A stretch of DNA of 64,000 nt from an uncultured Paraprevotella sp. (GTDB lineage: Bacteria; Bacteroidota; Bacteroidia; Bacteroidales; Bacteroidaceae), in contig CALUIS010000011.1 of NCBI GenBank assembly GCA_944320765.1, positions 36,359 to 100,358 of the forward strand. Direction: 5' to 3'. How positions within the stretch are numbered: position 1 is the first letter of the stretch; each line of letters opens with the position of its first letter. Made by a program: the position numbers and the translations under genes. The notes beneath the pieces were generated by a model. It was not told the DNA's origin. It searched no databases and saw nothing but the letters and a program-made list of their open reading frames with translations. This document shows, in pieces, positions 43,594 to 52,847 of the stretch.

Positions 43594-44838
43594 TTACATT
43601 TCCGGGACTTCCGGCGCTTCCGCCGTCTCCTGCGCCTCTGCCCCACTGTCTTTATGGGCCTTTTTCTTGGCCGAGCGGCTCACGCTCAAGATAATCCCCA
43701 CATAGGCGCAATTGATGAGCGTGGAAGTGCCGCCCTTGCTTATCAGCGGCAAGGGCTGGCCCGTGACGGGGAAGACCCCTACGGCCACCGCCATGTTGAT
43801 CATCGCCTGCGTGACCAGCATCAGCGAGAGGCCCATGACCAGGAAGGCCGGGAAGTTCCGCTCGCAACGGCTGGCGATGCGGGCCGACCGGAAGAGCAGC
43901 ACGATATAGAGGAACATCACGAACGCGCCTCCCGCCAGCCCCAGCTCTTCGATGACAATCGCGTAGATGAAGTCGGAAAAGGACTGGGGCAGGAAATCCC
44001 GCTCCACCGAGTTCCCAGGCCCGCATCCCACCAGATTGGAAGTCGCGATGGCAATCTTCGCATGGGTCACCTGCAGGTTCTCATGGATGTCATAGTCCGC
44101 CGCATCCTCCGGCAGGTCGCCATGGCCCTGCACACGGCTGGCCCACGTCGGCAGACGGTGCAGCCCCGGCCATTCCCCCATGGCCGCGATGGTGGAATCC
44201 GGCGCGAAACGGAGGAAGGAGAACAGGCTGGCCCCGCTTATGAGAAGGATTCCCAACAGGGTGCCCAGCTGTTTCCAAGGCACCCCGCCGACAAACATCA
44301 TCATCAGGACCACAAGGAACGTGATGCCGGCCGTGGAGAAGTTTTCCGGGGCTATCAGCAGGCAGATGCCGGCCGACAACCCGAAAATCCACTTGAACGC
44401 CCGTTTCTGGACGCCATGCTCGTCCCTCATGCTCGACAGGATCATGGCCACCGTCGTGACCAGAACCCCCTTGGCTATCTCGGACGGCTGGAACGTGATG
44501 CCCCCCACCTCGAACCAACGGGCCGCCGCATTCACCCGCGTGGTGAACATGACGACAATCAACATGAACACCGACACCGGGATTCCCACCAACGGGATGA
44601 GCTTGAAATAGCGGCACGGGATTTTATGGATTACTATGGCGGCCAGCCCTCCCAACACGAAAAACGAGGCGTGCTGCAGGATGGGTTTCCAGTAATAGCC
44701 CGTCTTGTAGCTCATGTTGCTGGACGCGCTGTACACTTCTATGATGGAAATCATGGCCAGGAAGAACAGGATCATCCACACGACCTTGTCCCCCTCGAAC
44801 ACTTTCCACTTTGTCAATACTTTAGCAGGTGTGACCAT
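43594..44838 (-). CDS. ftsW: SEDS-family septal peptidoglycan glycosyltransferase FtsW
   Basis: A 414-residue polytopic protein with about ten transmembrane helices. Conserved SEDS features are FQPSEIAKGVLV, VGCGPGNSVERDFLPQSFSDFIYAIVIEELG and the late GVFPVTGQPLPLISKGGTS. With the FtsI-type penicillin-binding protein it polymerises septal glycan strands from lipid II. The C-terminal tail (about 390-414) is acidic and proline/alanine-rich. It follows murD by 18 bases. Confidence 0.96.
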   Translation of the reverse strand: MVTPAKVLTKWKVFEGDKVVWMILFFLAMISIIEVYSASSNMSYKTGYYWKPILQHASFFVLGGLAAIVIHKIPCRYFKLIPLVGIPVSVFMLIVVMFTTRVNAAARWFEVGGITFQPSEIAKGVLVTTVAMILSSMRDEHGVQKRAFKWIFGLSAGICLLIAPENFSTAGITFLVVLMMMFVGGVPWKQLGTLLGILLISGASLFSFLRFAPDSTIAAMGEWPGLHRLPTWASRVQGHGDLPEDAADYDIHENLQVTHAKIAIATSNLVGCGPGNSVERDFLPQSFSDFIYAIVIEELGLAGGAFVMFLYIVLLFRSARIASRCERNFPAFLVMGLSLMLVTQAMINMAVAVGVFPVTGQPLPLISKGGTSTLINCAYVGIILSVSRSAKKKAHKDSGAEAQETAEAPEVPEM

Positions 44839-44856
44839 CGCATCTTCCCCTTTCCG

Positions 44857-46191
44857 TTACAAGGCCCGCACCAGCGACTTGAACTGGTCGCCGCGGTCCT
44901 CCATGTTCTTAAACAAGTCAAAGCTGGCGCAACAAGGGCTCAGCAGCACCGTGTCGCCCGGCCGCGCCATCTTGTAGCAGGCCGCCACACAGTCTTTCAT
45001 GCTGTGCGTGTCGGCTATGGGTATGCCGAACGGGCCGAAAAAGTCCTGCAGCTTGCTGTTGTCGGCCCCCAGGAAGACCAGCCCCACGCACTTCTCCCGC
45101 ACCAGGCCGGCGATGGCATTGTAATCGTTGCCCTTGTCCTTCCCGCCCAGTATCAGGACCACCGGTGTCTTCATGCTCTCCAGCGCATACCAGCAGGCAT
45201 CCACGTTCGTGGCCTTGGAGTCGTTGACATAGTCCACCCCGCGCACCCGCAGCACCTTTTCCAGCCGGTGTTCCACGCCCTGGAAGTCGCCCAAGCTCTC
45301 CCGGATGACCTCGTTCTTGATGCCGGCCAGGTCTGCCGTGATGCCGGCCGCCAGGGAGTTGTACATGTTATGCTTCCCCGTCAGGGCCAGCTCCTCCTGT
45401 TCCATGTTGAACGGCGTGGGATATTCGATGACATACTGCCCGTCGGCCAGATAGCCGATCATGCCTTCCTTCTTCAGGATGGAGAAGGGGCACATCTTGG
45501 CCTTGATGTCGTATTTCTTCAGCTCGCGCTGTATGACGGGGTCGTCGTTCCAAAACACGAACGCGTCCGTCTCTTCCTGGTTCTGCAGGATGCGCATCTT
45601 CGCGTCCACGTAATTCTGCATACAGTTGTTGTAGCGGTCCAGATGGTCGGGCGTGATGTTGAGCAACACGGCGATGTTGGCCCTGAAGCGGTACATGTTG
45701 TCCAGCTGGAAGCTGCTCAGCTCTATCACATAATAGTCATAGTCCTTTTCCGCCACCTGCAGGGCCAGGCTCTGCCCGATGTTGCCCGCCAGCCCCACGT
45801 TGTAGCCGGCCTTTTTGAAGATATGGTAAATCAATGAGGTCGTGGTGGTCTTGCCGTTGCTGCCCGTGATACAAATCATCTTGGCCTTCGTGTAGCGTCC
45901 GGCGAACTCGATTTCCGAGATGACGGGAATGCCGGCGGCCTTCACCTTCAGCACCATCGGCGCGTCTTCCGGTATGCCGGGGCTTTTCACCACCTCGTCG
46001 GCGTTCAGTATCAGCTCCTCCGTATGATGCCCGTCCTCCCAGGCAATCCCGTAGCGGTCGAGCATGTCCGCATAGCGGGGCTTGATCTTGCCCATGTCGG
46101 AGACAAAGACGTCGAAGCCTTTCTTCCGGGCCAGCACGGCGGCGCCCACGCCGCTCTCCGCCGCCCCAAGTATCACCATTCTTTTACTCAT
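44857..46191 (-). CDS. murD: UDP-N-acetylmuramoyl-L-alanine--D-glutamate ligase
   Basis: A 444-residue ligase adding D-glutamate to the stem peptide. The N-terminal domain starts MVILGAAESGVGAA, the ATP loop is ITGSNGKTTTTSL, and the central block LLNITPDHLDRY and later NDSKATNVDA are typical of MurD. Length is normal. It lies between mraY (19 bases) and ftsW. Confidence 0.97.
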   Translation of the reverse strand: MSKRMVILGAAESGVGAAVLARKKGFDVFVSDMGKIKPRYADMLDRYGIAWEDGHHTEELILNADEVVKSPGIPEDAPMVLKVKAAGIPVISEIEFAGRYTKAKMICITGSNGKTTTTSLIYHIFKKAGYNVGLAGNIGQSLALQVAEKDYDYYVIELSSFQLDNMYRFRANIAVLLNITPDHLDRYNNCMQNYVDAKMRILQNQEETDAFVFWNDDPVIQRELKKYDIKAKMCPFSILKKEGMIGYLADGQYVIEYPTPFNMEQEELALTGKHNMYNSLAAGITADLAGIKNEVIRESLGDFQGVEHRLEKVLRVRGVDYVNDSKATNVDACWYALESMKTPVVLILGGKDKGNDYNAIAGLVREKCVGLVFLGADNSKLQDFFGPFGIPIADTHSMKDCVAACYKMARPGDTVLLSPCCASFDLFKNMEDRGDQFKSLVRAL

Positions 46192-46210
46192 AACCAGTCT
46201 CTCCCTTCTC

Positions 46211-47476
46211 TTATCTGATCTTTAATGTAATTATCGTCATGGCCGCCAGGATAATGGTAATAATCCAGAAACGCACCGTTATTTTCGACTCCAGCCAGCA
46301 GCCTTTGGGCCACCGGCAAAGCACCTTCACGTCGGGTGCCAGCTGTCCGGGCCGCACGCGGAAGGCGTCATGGATGGGGGCACGCTTGAACACCCGGAGC
46401 TTCAGCCCCTTGCGGTTGCCCCACTTGGCATAGTTCACCTGCAGGATGACGCTCAGGCTCTCCATGAGGAACACGAAGCACATCAGGGGGATGAGCAGCT
46501 CCTTGTGGATGATGATGGCCGTCACGGCGATGATGCCGCCGATGGACAGGCTGCCCGTGTCGCCCATGAAGATTTGCGCCGGGTAGGCGTTGTACCACAG
46601 GAAACCCACCAAGGCCCCCACGAACGCGCAGATGAAGATCACCAGCTCCTCCGAACCCGGGATGTACATGATGTTCAGGTAGCTGGCGAACTCGATGTGG
46701 CTCGACACGTAGGCCAGCACGCCCAACGCCACGCCGATGATGGCCGAGTTCCCCGCCGTCATGCCGTCCATGCCGTCGTTCAGGTTCGAGCCGTTGGACA
46801 CGGCCACCACCACCAGCGTGGTCATCACGACGAACAGGAACCATCCCGCCGCCGTCTTGTATTTCCCGCAGAAGCTCATGATTTCGGCATAGTCCAGGTT
46901 GTTGTCCTTCACGAAAGGTATCGTGGTGATGGTGGACTTCACCTTCTCGCTCTTATGCACCACCACCTCGGTGTTCCCCATGCGCTGCATCGTCACGTTC
47001 TCGCGGATGACGGCATCGGGACTGAGCCAGAGCGTCAGCCCCACGATCAGGCCCAGCAGCGTCTGCCCGGCCAGCTTGCAGATGGGCCGCAAGCCGTCCT
47101 TGCTCACTTTCATCTTGATGTAGTCGTCCGCGAAGCCCAGCAGCCCGAGCCACACGGTGGTGACGAGCATCAGGATCATATAGATGTTGCGCAGGCGGCC
47201 GAACAGCAGGCACGGCACGATGATGGACACGATGATGATGACACCGCCCATCGTGGGCACGCCTTTCTTCTCCACCCCGTACGGGTCGATGGACTTGTCG
47301 CGCTGGGCCTCGCTCACGTTATGCCGCCTCATCCAGCGGATGAAATACTCGCCGAACCACACGGAGATGACCAGCGACAGCATCAGCGTCAGCAAGGCGC
47401 GGAAAGAGATGTAGGTCCACATGTGCGAACCGGGTATCCCGTATTCTCCCAAGAATCTGAACAGATAGTACAACAT
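46211..47476 (-). CDS. mraY: Phospho-MurNAc-pentapeptide translocase
   Basis: A 421-residue polytopic enzyme that makes lipid I. Catalytic and substrate motifs are FADDYIK, NLNDGMDGMTAG, FMGDTGSLSIGG and HDAFR. It is longer than E. coli MraY (360) because of a roughly 50-residue insertion after the second substrate loop (around ENVTMQRMGNTEVVVHKSEK), which I understand to be common in Bacteroidota. It begins 11 bases after murE. Confidence 0.97.
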   Translation of the reverse strand: MLYYLFRFLGEYGIPGSHMWTYISFRALLTLMLSLVISVWFGEYFIRWMRRHNVSEAQRDKSIDPYGVEKKGVPTMGGVIIIVSIIVPCLLFGRLRNIYMILMLVTTVWLGLLGFADDYIKMKVSKDGLRPICKLAGQTLLGLIVGLTLWLSPDAVIRENVTMQRMGNTEVVVHKSEKVKSTITTIPFVKDNNLDYAEIMSFCGKYKTAAGWFLFVVMTTLVVVAVSNGSNLNDGMDGMTAGNSAIIGVALGVLAYVSSHIEFASYLNIMYIPGSEELVIFICAFVGALVGFLWYNAYPAQIFMGDTGSLSIGGIIAVTAIIIHKELLIPLMCFVFLMESLSVILQVNYAKWGNRKGLKLRVFKRAPIHDAFRVRPGQLAPDVKVLCRWPKGCWLESKITVRFWIITIILAAMTIITLKIR

Positions 47477-47487
47477 GGCCGCGAATG

Positions 47488-48942
47488 TTAAATGCCGAAC
47501 GCTTCCCGGATCACCTCATGGTCGTCGAAATGGTGCTTCACGCCCTTCACCTCCTGGTAGTCCTCGTGTCCCTTGCCGGCCACCAGCACCACGTCGCCGG
47601 GTTGGGCCATCATGCAGGCCGTGCGGATGGCTTCCCTGCGGTCCGCGATGGACACCACCTTGCGCATCTGGTTCTTGTCCAGCCCGGCCAGCATGTCGTT
47701 GATGATGTCCTGCGGCTCCTCGAAGCGCGGGTTGTCGCTCGTGATGACCACGCGGTCGCTGCCCTTCACGGCCTCCTGCGCCATCAGCGGGCGCTTGCCC
47801 TTGTCGCGGTTGCCGCCGGCGCCGCATACGGTGATGACCTCGCCCCGGTGCTTCTGGATTTCATTGATGGTGGACAGCACGTTCGCCAGGGCGTCCGGCG
47901 TGTGGGCGTAGTCCACGATGGCCGTCACGCCCTCGGGCGAACGGAGGGTCTCGAAACGCCCGTTCACGGGATGCAGGGTGCTGAGCGCCACCAGCACGTC
48001 CTCCGGCTGCCGCCCCATGCAGATGGCTGCGGCATAGACGGCCAGGAGGTTCGACACGTTGAAGCGGCCGATGAACGGCACGCTCACCTCGCGCCCGTTG
48101 ATTTCAAGATACATCCCTTCAAAAGATTCTTCCAGCACCTTGGCCTTGAAGTCGGCCGCGGCGCGCAGGGAATAGGTCTTCACGGAAGCCTTGGTGTTCT
48201 GCACCATCACCATCCCGTTCCGGTCGTCGGCGTTCGTCACGGCGAAGGCCCCCTTGGGCAGGCCGTCGAAGAAGGCTTTCTTGGCGTCCCGGTAGTTCTC
48301 GAACGTCTTGTGGTAGTCCAGATGGTCCCGCGTGAGGTTGGTGAAGATGCCGCCGGCGAACTTCAGCCCGGCGATGCGGTGTTGGGCCACCGCGTGCGAG
48401 CTGACTTCCATGAAGGCGTATTTGCACCCCTCGTCGGCCATCCGCCCCAGCAGCCGGTTCAGGGTGACGGGGTCGGGCGTGGTATGCTCCGTGGGGATGG
48501 CCTCGCCGTCGATGTAGTTGCACACCGTGGAACACAGGCCGCACTTGTAGCCGAACGCGCGGAACATATTATATAATAAGGTGGCGATGGTCGTCTTGCC
48601 GTTCGTGCCGGTCACGCCCACCAGCTCCATCTTGGAGGTCGGGTCGCCATAGAAGGCCGTGGCCAGCCGTCCCACCGCGCTCCCGGAATCCTTCACCTGC
48701 ACGTAGGCAACCCCCTCCGCCAGCTGTTCCGGCCATGTCTCGCACACCACGGCCGCGGCGCCCTTCTCCACCGCCTTGCCGATATAGGCGTGCCCGTCGG
48801 CCTGCGTCCCCTTGACGGCCACGAACAGGCCGCCCGGCTCCACGAGCCGCGAATCCAGATTGACCCCGGTGATGTCCTTCTTCGTGTCACCGGATATTTG
48901 TATGGCGTTGATGCTTTTCAGCAAAAGTTCCAGTTCCATCAT
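47488..48942 (-). CDS. murE: UDP-N-acetylmuramoyl-L-alanyl-D-glutamate--2,6-diaminopimelate ligase
   Basis: A 484-residue ligase adding the third stem residue. The ATP loop is [14 protein letters not shown]. The motif SDNPRFEEP contains DNPR, which selects meso-diaminopimelate over lysine, so the peptidoglycan is DAP-type. The start is one of two adjacent ATGs (48942 or 48939). It follows ftsI by 15 bases. murF is not in this cluster. Confidence 0.97.
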   Translation of the reverse strand: MMELELLLKSINAIQISGDTKKDITGVNLDSRLVEPGGLFVAVKGTQADGHAYIGKAVEKGAAAVVCETWPEQLAEGVAYVQVKDSGSAVGRLATAFYGDPTSKMELVGVTGTNGKTTIATLLYNMFRAFGYKCGLCSTVCNYIDGEAIPTEHTTPDPVTLNRLLGRMADEGCKYAFMEVSSHAVAQHRIAGLKFAGGIFTNLTRDHLDYHKTFENYRDAKKAFFDGLPKGAFAVTNADDRNGMVMVQNTKASVKTYSLRAAADFKAKVLEESFEGMYLEINGREVSVPFIGRFNVSNLLAVYAAAICMGRQPEDVLVALSTLHPVNGRFETLRSPEGVTAIVDYAHTPDALANVLSTINEIQKHRGEVITVCGAGGNRDKGKRPLMAQEAVKGSDRVVITSDNPRFEEPQDIINDMLAGLDKNQMRKVVSIADRREAIRTACMMAQPGDVVLVAGKGHEDYQEVKGVKHHFDDHEVIREAFGI

Positions 48943-48957
48943 GACGTTTCTCCCTTC

Positions 48958-51117
48958 TTATCTTCTTAATTTAATATGTATAGTCTGACCTTTCTTGTAC
49001 TTGGAATACGGGGCCATGCTTTGCGAGACCACGTGGCCCGCGCCCTCGATGCGCACTTTCAGCCCGCGGCTCTCCAGCAGGAACACGGCGTCCCTCGCCC
49101 CCATGCCCTTCACGTCCGGCACGATTTCCATCGGGGTCTTGTCGGCCTCCAGGCTCACGGCGTTCCCGCTGTTCACGGCCTTGCCCCACACGGTCTGCGC
49201 TTCCTCGCCGTCGCTCCAGTCCTGCCGGAAGGGGAGGTCCAGTTCCCGCAGCACGTGCCGCGCCGCGGACATGTCGCCGTCCAGCACGTCGGGCACGAAC
49301 ACGGAGGTGGAGTCGGAACCTTCCGCCACGTCGCGGTACACCCCTTTGGCCATCACGCGCTGGGCGATTTCGCTGAACACCGGGCCGCAATGCCCGCCGC
49401 CCGAGGCCGGCAGGCCGGACTTCTGTATCGCCACGATGCAGCTGTATTTCGGATGGTCGGACGGGTAATAGCCGCAAAAGCTGATGAGGTACTTCATCCG
49501 CCCCTTGCGGTAGCTGCCGCCTTGGGCCACCTGGGCCGTGCCGGTCTTGCCGGACACCTTGAAGTTCTTGTTGCCGGCCTTCTTGCCCAAGCCCTTGCTC
49601 ACCACCATCTCCAGGATGTCCTGGATGTCCTTCAGGGTCTTCGGGGAACAGATTTGCTCCTTGATGACCTCCACGGGGTATTCCCTGACGACCTCGCCGT
49701 TCTTCCTGACGGCCTTCACGAAGCGGGGACGCACCATCTTCCCGCCGTTGGCGATGGCGTTGTAGAACGTCAAGGTCGCGATGGGCGGGATCTGCGTCTC
49801 ATAGCCGATGCTCATCCAGGGCAGGGCCGTGTGCGACCAGTTGCTCCCGTCCTCCTTCGGACGGCGCACGCGCGGCTCGCCGCTGCCCACCAAGGGTATA
49901 TTCAGGGGTATGCCCACTCCCTCGCGGTAGAGGCCGTCCACGAACTTCTCCGGGCAGTCCTTGTAGTTGTTGTCGATCAGGCGGCTCACGCCGATATTGG
50001 ACGAGTACATCAGGCATTCCGGCACGCTGATGCGCCCGTAGCCCCCTCGCCGCCAGTTGTGGTCCCTCATCACCTGGCCGTACATCTCCCACTGCCCGTT
50101 GCCGGTGTCGATGAAGTCGTCCTTGGTGATTTTCCCGTCCTCCAGGGCCACCATGATGGAGGCGGTCTTGAAGGTCGAGCCGGGCTCCATCAGGTCGGAG
50201 ACGGCGTTGTTCTTGATTTCGCGGTACTCCCCGTCGGCGCACTTGGTCATGTTGACGATGGCCTTCACGTCGCCCGTGGCCACCTCCATCAGCACCACCA
50301 CGCCCACGTCGGCCCCCAGGGCCTTCAGCTGCCTCAGGATGGCCTTTTCCGCAGCGTCCTGCATGGACACGTCGATGGTGGTCTCTATGTCGCAGCCGTC
50401 CACCGGCGGCGTGTCCACCAAGTAGAGCCAGCTGTTGCGCACCTTCGCGCGGTGGGACACGCCGGGCGTGCCCCGCAGGATGGAGTCGTAGGAAAGCTCC
50501 AGCCCGTAGCGGGCCGAGTCCTTGCTGGCATACAGCGCGCCGAGCGTGCGGGTGGCCAGCGACCCGTAGGGCTTCTTGCGCTGGTTGAACTCCTCGGCAT
50601 AGAATCCGCCCTTGCCGGCCGGCTCGCGGAAGAGGGGCAGCTTCTTGCACTCCATATACTGGATATAGGAGATGCGCGGCCCGTAGAGCCGCCAGTAACG
50701 GCTTTTCAGCCGCCGCCCTTGCTTCAGGCGTTTCCGGAAGTAGGATTCGGGCTTGTCCGGGAAAATCCGGTGCAGCCCGGCCACGATGGAGTCCATCTTC
50801 ACCTCCAGCATACTGTCCCGCCAGGCCTGCAGCTCCTGCCTCACCTGCGGGTCCTTGTCGTAGGCCACGAAGTCCATGTAGATTTTATATTCCGGCAGGG
50901 AGCTGGCCATGATTTGCCCGTCGGCCGACAGGATGTTGCCCCGCTTGGCGGGGATAGGCACGTTTTCCGTCACCAGTTTCTGGCTCACCTTCGTCCAATA
51001 GTCCTTTTCCGCCAGCATCAGGTAGGCCGCGTTCCCCAGCACGTATAGCCCGCCCAGGCTCATCAGGACGATGACCACGAAGTAGCGGGGCATGATTTTT
51101 TTATTCTCGAAATTCAT
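48958..51117 (-). CDS. ftsI: Septal class B penicillin-binding protein (FtsI/PBP3) with PASTA domain
   Basis: A 719-residue transpeptidase. One transmembrane helix (about 10-32) is followed by a dimerisation/pedestal domain, then the transpeptidase with MEPGSTFKTAS (SxxK nucleophile), MYSSNIGVSR (SxN) and VSGKTGTAQVA (KTG). A single C-terminal PASTA domain (around VPDVKGMGARDAVFLLESRG) ends at IKLRR, and a related segment precedes it. It crosslinks septal peptidoglycan with FtsW. It overlaps ftsL by 4 bases and is longer than E. coli FtsI (588) because of the PASTA part. Confidence 0.96.
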   Translation of the reverse strand: MNFENKKIMPRYFVVIVLMSLGGLYVLGNAAYLMLAEKDYWTKVSQKLVTENVPIPAKRGNILSADGQIMASSLPEYKIYMDFVAYDKDPQVRQELQAWRDSMLEVKMDSIVAGLHRIFPDKPESYFRKRLKQGRRLKSRYWRLYGPRISYIQYMECKKLPLFREPAGKGGFYAEEFNQRKKPYGSLATRTLGALYASKDSARYGLELSYDSILRGTPGVSHRAKVRNSWLYLVDTPPVDGCDIETTIDVSMQDAAEKAILRQLKALGADVGVVVLMEVATGDVKAIVNMTKCADGEYREIKNNAVSDLMEPGSTFKTASIMVALEDGKITKDDFIDTGNGQWEMYGQVMRDHNWRRGGYGRISVPECLMYSSNIGVSRLIDNNYKDCPEKFVDGLYREGVGIPLNIPLVGSGEPRVRRPKEDGSNWSHTALPWMSIGYETQIPPIATLTFYNAIANGGKMVRPRFVKAVRKNGEVVREYPVEVIKEQICSPKTLKDIQDILEMVVSKGLGKKAGNKNFKVSGKTGTAQVAQGGSYRKGRMKYLISFCGYYPSDHPKYSCIVAIQKSGLPASGGGHCGPVFSEIAQRVMAKGVYRDVAEGSDSTSVFVPDVLDGDMSAARHVLRELDLPFRQDWSDGEEAQTVWGKAVNSGNAVSLEADKTPMEIVPDVKGMGARDAVFLLESRGLKVRIEGAGHVVSQSMAPYSKYKKGQTIHIKLRR

Positions 51118-51656
51118 TCTTCCTCTTTTTGGGTTTCAATCAGGAACGGGGGTTCCTTCGGTGTCTGCAGCACGCTGTCGGGGGTCGCCCTCAGGCTGTT
51201 CTCCACCTGGCTCTGGCGGGTCTTCACGGTCAGTTCGCTGGAACGTGTCAGCGCGCGGTAGCGCACCTCCGTCAGCTCTTTCTTCAGGCGTTCTATCTCG
51301 ATCATCTCCTGCTCCGCCGAATAGCGGTTGGTGATATAGACGATGGCAAAGAACATGCACAGCACGATCAGCCCCATCTGCCGGCGCAGCCAGCCGGCCA
51401 TGAGGATGTCGCCGCCCAGGATCTCGCGCAGCGACATGTTCGGGCGCTGTTCCGCCTCCTCGCTTTCCGTGAAGGCTTTCAGGGAAGAGGGGGTGTCGCC
51501 CTCCGCGTGTCCCGCGCTGTCCCCGTCCTGCCCGGCGGCTTCGTCATCTTCTCCGCTTCCGGCGGGGGCTTCCGTCCCCGGCGTGCCGCCCGCGTCGTCC
51601 GCGCCCGTGTTTTCTTCGGGTTCGGCCTCCTCCTTGAGGCCCAGTCTTCTTCTCAT
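51114..51656 (-). CDS. ftsL: FtsL-like division protein with long acidic N-terminal extension
   Basis: A 180-residue bitopic protein. The transmembrane helix (MGLIVLCMFFAIVYITNRY, about 93-111) is followed by a short coiled coil (EQEMIEIERLKKELTEVRYR), as in FtsL, which couples FtsQ to FtsW/FtsI. Position between rsmH and ftsI is diagnostic. The first 80 residues are a disordered, strongly acidic stretch rich in E, D, G and A, unusual for FtsL (about 100-120 residues in many bacteria). It starts 3 bases after rsmH. Confidence 0.88.
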   Translation of the reverse strand: MRRRLGLKEEAEPEENTGADDAGGTPGTEAPAGSGEDDEAAGQDGDSAGHAEGDTPSSLKAFTESEEAEQRPNMSLREILGGDILMAGWLRRQMGLIVLCMFFAIVYITNRYSAEQEMIEIERLKKELTEVRYRALTRSSELTVKTRQSQVENSLRATPDSVLQTPKEPPFLIETQKEEE

Positions 51657-51659
51657 GTC

Positions 51660-52568
51660 TTATTTCTTTTCCGCAATTCTCAGTTTCGCGCTCCGGCTGC
51701 GGGGATTCACGCGCTGCTCCTCCTCGTCCGGCACAATCACCTTGTTGTTGACCGCCCTGAAAGGGCATTCCACGTTCCCGAAAAAGTCCTCCACGCGCCG
51801 GCCTTCCACATTGCCGGTCTTGACGAGGTTCTTCACCATCCGGTCTTCCAGCGAGTGGTAGGTCAGCACCACCAGCCGCCCGCCGGGCCTCAACAGCTCC
51901 GTGGCGGCCGACAGCATCTCCTTCAGGGCGTCCATCTCATGGTTCACCTCGATGCGCAGGGCCTGGAACGCCTTGGCCAGCTCCTTCTTCTCGCGGTCGC
52001 GGCCGAAAAGCGGCTTCACCACCTCGAGGAACTCCTCCGTGGTCTCAATCGGGCGCAGGGCGCGGGCCTTCGCCACGCAGGCCGCCAGCTTGCGGGCGTT
52101 CTTCAGCTCGCCGAACAAGTAGAACAGGTCGGCCAGCCGCTCTTCGGGGTAGGTGTTCACCACCTCCGCCGCCGTCAGCCGCGCCCGCTGGTTCATCCGC
52201 ATGTCCAGCTTCCCGTCGAAACGGAACGAGAAGCCCCGCCCGCCCTCGTCGAAGTGGTGGCTGGACACGCCCAAGTCGGCCAGCAGGCCGTCCAGCCGCT
52301 CCACGCCGTAGTAGCGCATCCAGTTCTTCAGGTAGCGGAAGTTGCTCCGCACGAACGTGAAGCGGTTGTCGGCAATGGCATTGCGTTCCGCATCGGCATC
52401 CTGGTCGAAACCATACAAATGCCCCTCACTCCCCAAACGCGACAAGATTTCACGGCTATGCCCTCCGCCGCCAAAGGTGAGGTCGGCATAAACGCCCTCC
52501 GGCCTGACTTGCAAACCGTCCACACAAGCTTCCAGCAACACCGGCACATGATACACCGCTTCTTCCAT
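51660..52568 (-). CDS. rsmH: 16S rRNA (cytosine-1402-N4)-methyltransferase
   Basis: A 302-residue SAM-dependent methyltransferase (formerly MraW). The SAM loop is ADLTFGGGGHSREIL, followed by GLLADLGVSSHHFDEGGRGFSFR and the C-terminal VLTYHSLEDRMVKN. It methylates 16S rRNA near the decoding centre. It is the first gene of this dcw cluster. In many bacteria mraZ precedes it; here the upstream 280 bases hold only promoters and a hairpin, so mraZ is absent from this position. Confidence 0.97.
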   Translation of the reverse strand: MEEAVYHVPVLLEACVDGLQVRPEGVYADLTFGGGGHSREILSRLGSEGHLYGFDQDADAERNAIADNRFTFVRSNFRYLKNWMRYYGVERLDGLLADLGVSSHHFDEGGRGFSFRFDGKLDMRMNQRARLTAAEVVNTYPEERLADLFYLFGELKNARKLAACVAKARALRPIETTEEFLEVVKPLFGRDREKKELAKAFQALRIEVNHEMDALKEMLSAATELLRPGGRLVVLTYHSLEDRMVKNLVKTGNVEGRRVEDFFGNVECPFRAVNNKVIVPDEEEQRVNPRSRSAKLRIAEKK

Positions 52569-52594
52569 GTCCCTTACATCTTTTAATTAAAGCG

Positions 52595-52602
52595 CAAAGA
52601 TA
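52595..52602 (-). promoter_or_regulatory. -7 element for rsmH and the dcw cluster
   Basis: The minus strand reads TATCTTTG (TAnnTTTG), 27 bases before the rsmH ATG. It is the main promoter candidate for the whole cluster. Confidence 0.55.
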
Positions 52603-52713
52603 CGAAATTCCGCAAGACCCCGCCGCTTTTTATAAGGATTATTTTTCGACAGCCTGTTAATAAACCGCCACAGGATAAACACGTTGTCCTCAACGATAAA
52701 AAAACGGCCGTCA

Positions 52714-52773
52714 TTTCGGTAAGATGCCCCCAAAGAGCCACCTCACGGCATTAAATGTGGCTTTTTACCGAAA
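52714..52773. other. Nested inverted-repeat element between the dcw cluster and the lipoprotein operon
   Basis: Outer arms TTTCGGTAA (52714-52722) and TTACCGAAA (52765-52773) enclose an inner stem AGCCAC (52736-52741) / GTGGCT (52757-52762), which is followed by TTTTT on the plus strand. It lies upstream of the -7 element at 52812, so it is not in that transcript's leader. It could be an operator, a short terminated RNA, or a transcription block between the two divergent operons. Confidence 0.5.
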
Positions 52774-52811
52774 TTTATACCAAAAAGCAAACTTACAACG
52801 ACATTCTTGCC

Positions 52812-52819
52812 TAACTTTG
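52812..52819 (+). promoter_or_regulatory. -7 element for the DUF4493/PCMD operon
   Basis: TAACTTTG matches TAnnTTTG. No -33 TTG lies 19-21 bases upstream. The predicted transcript start near 52825 excludes the in-frame TTG at 52824 and supports the ATG at 52848. Confidence 0.55.
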
Positions 52820-52847
52820 CATCTTGAAAACATTTATCATCACAATA

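Noticed and set aside
52714..52773. Invertible promoter typical of phase-variable surface operons.
   Set aside because: The 9-bp arms enclose only 42 bp and the promoter at 52812 lies outside them. No invertase gene is in the window. Kept only as an unexplained hairpin.
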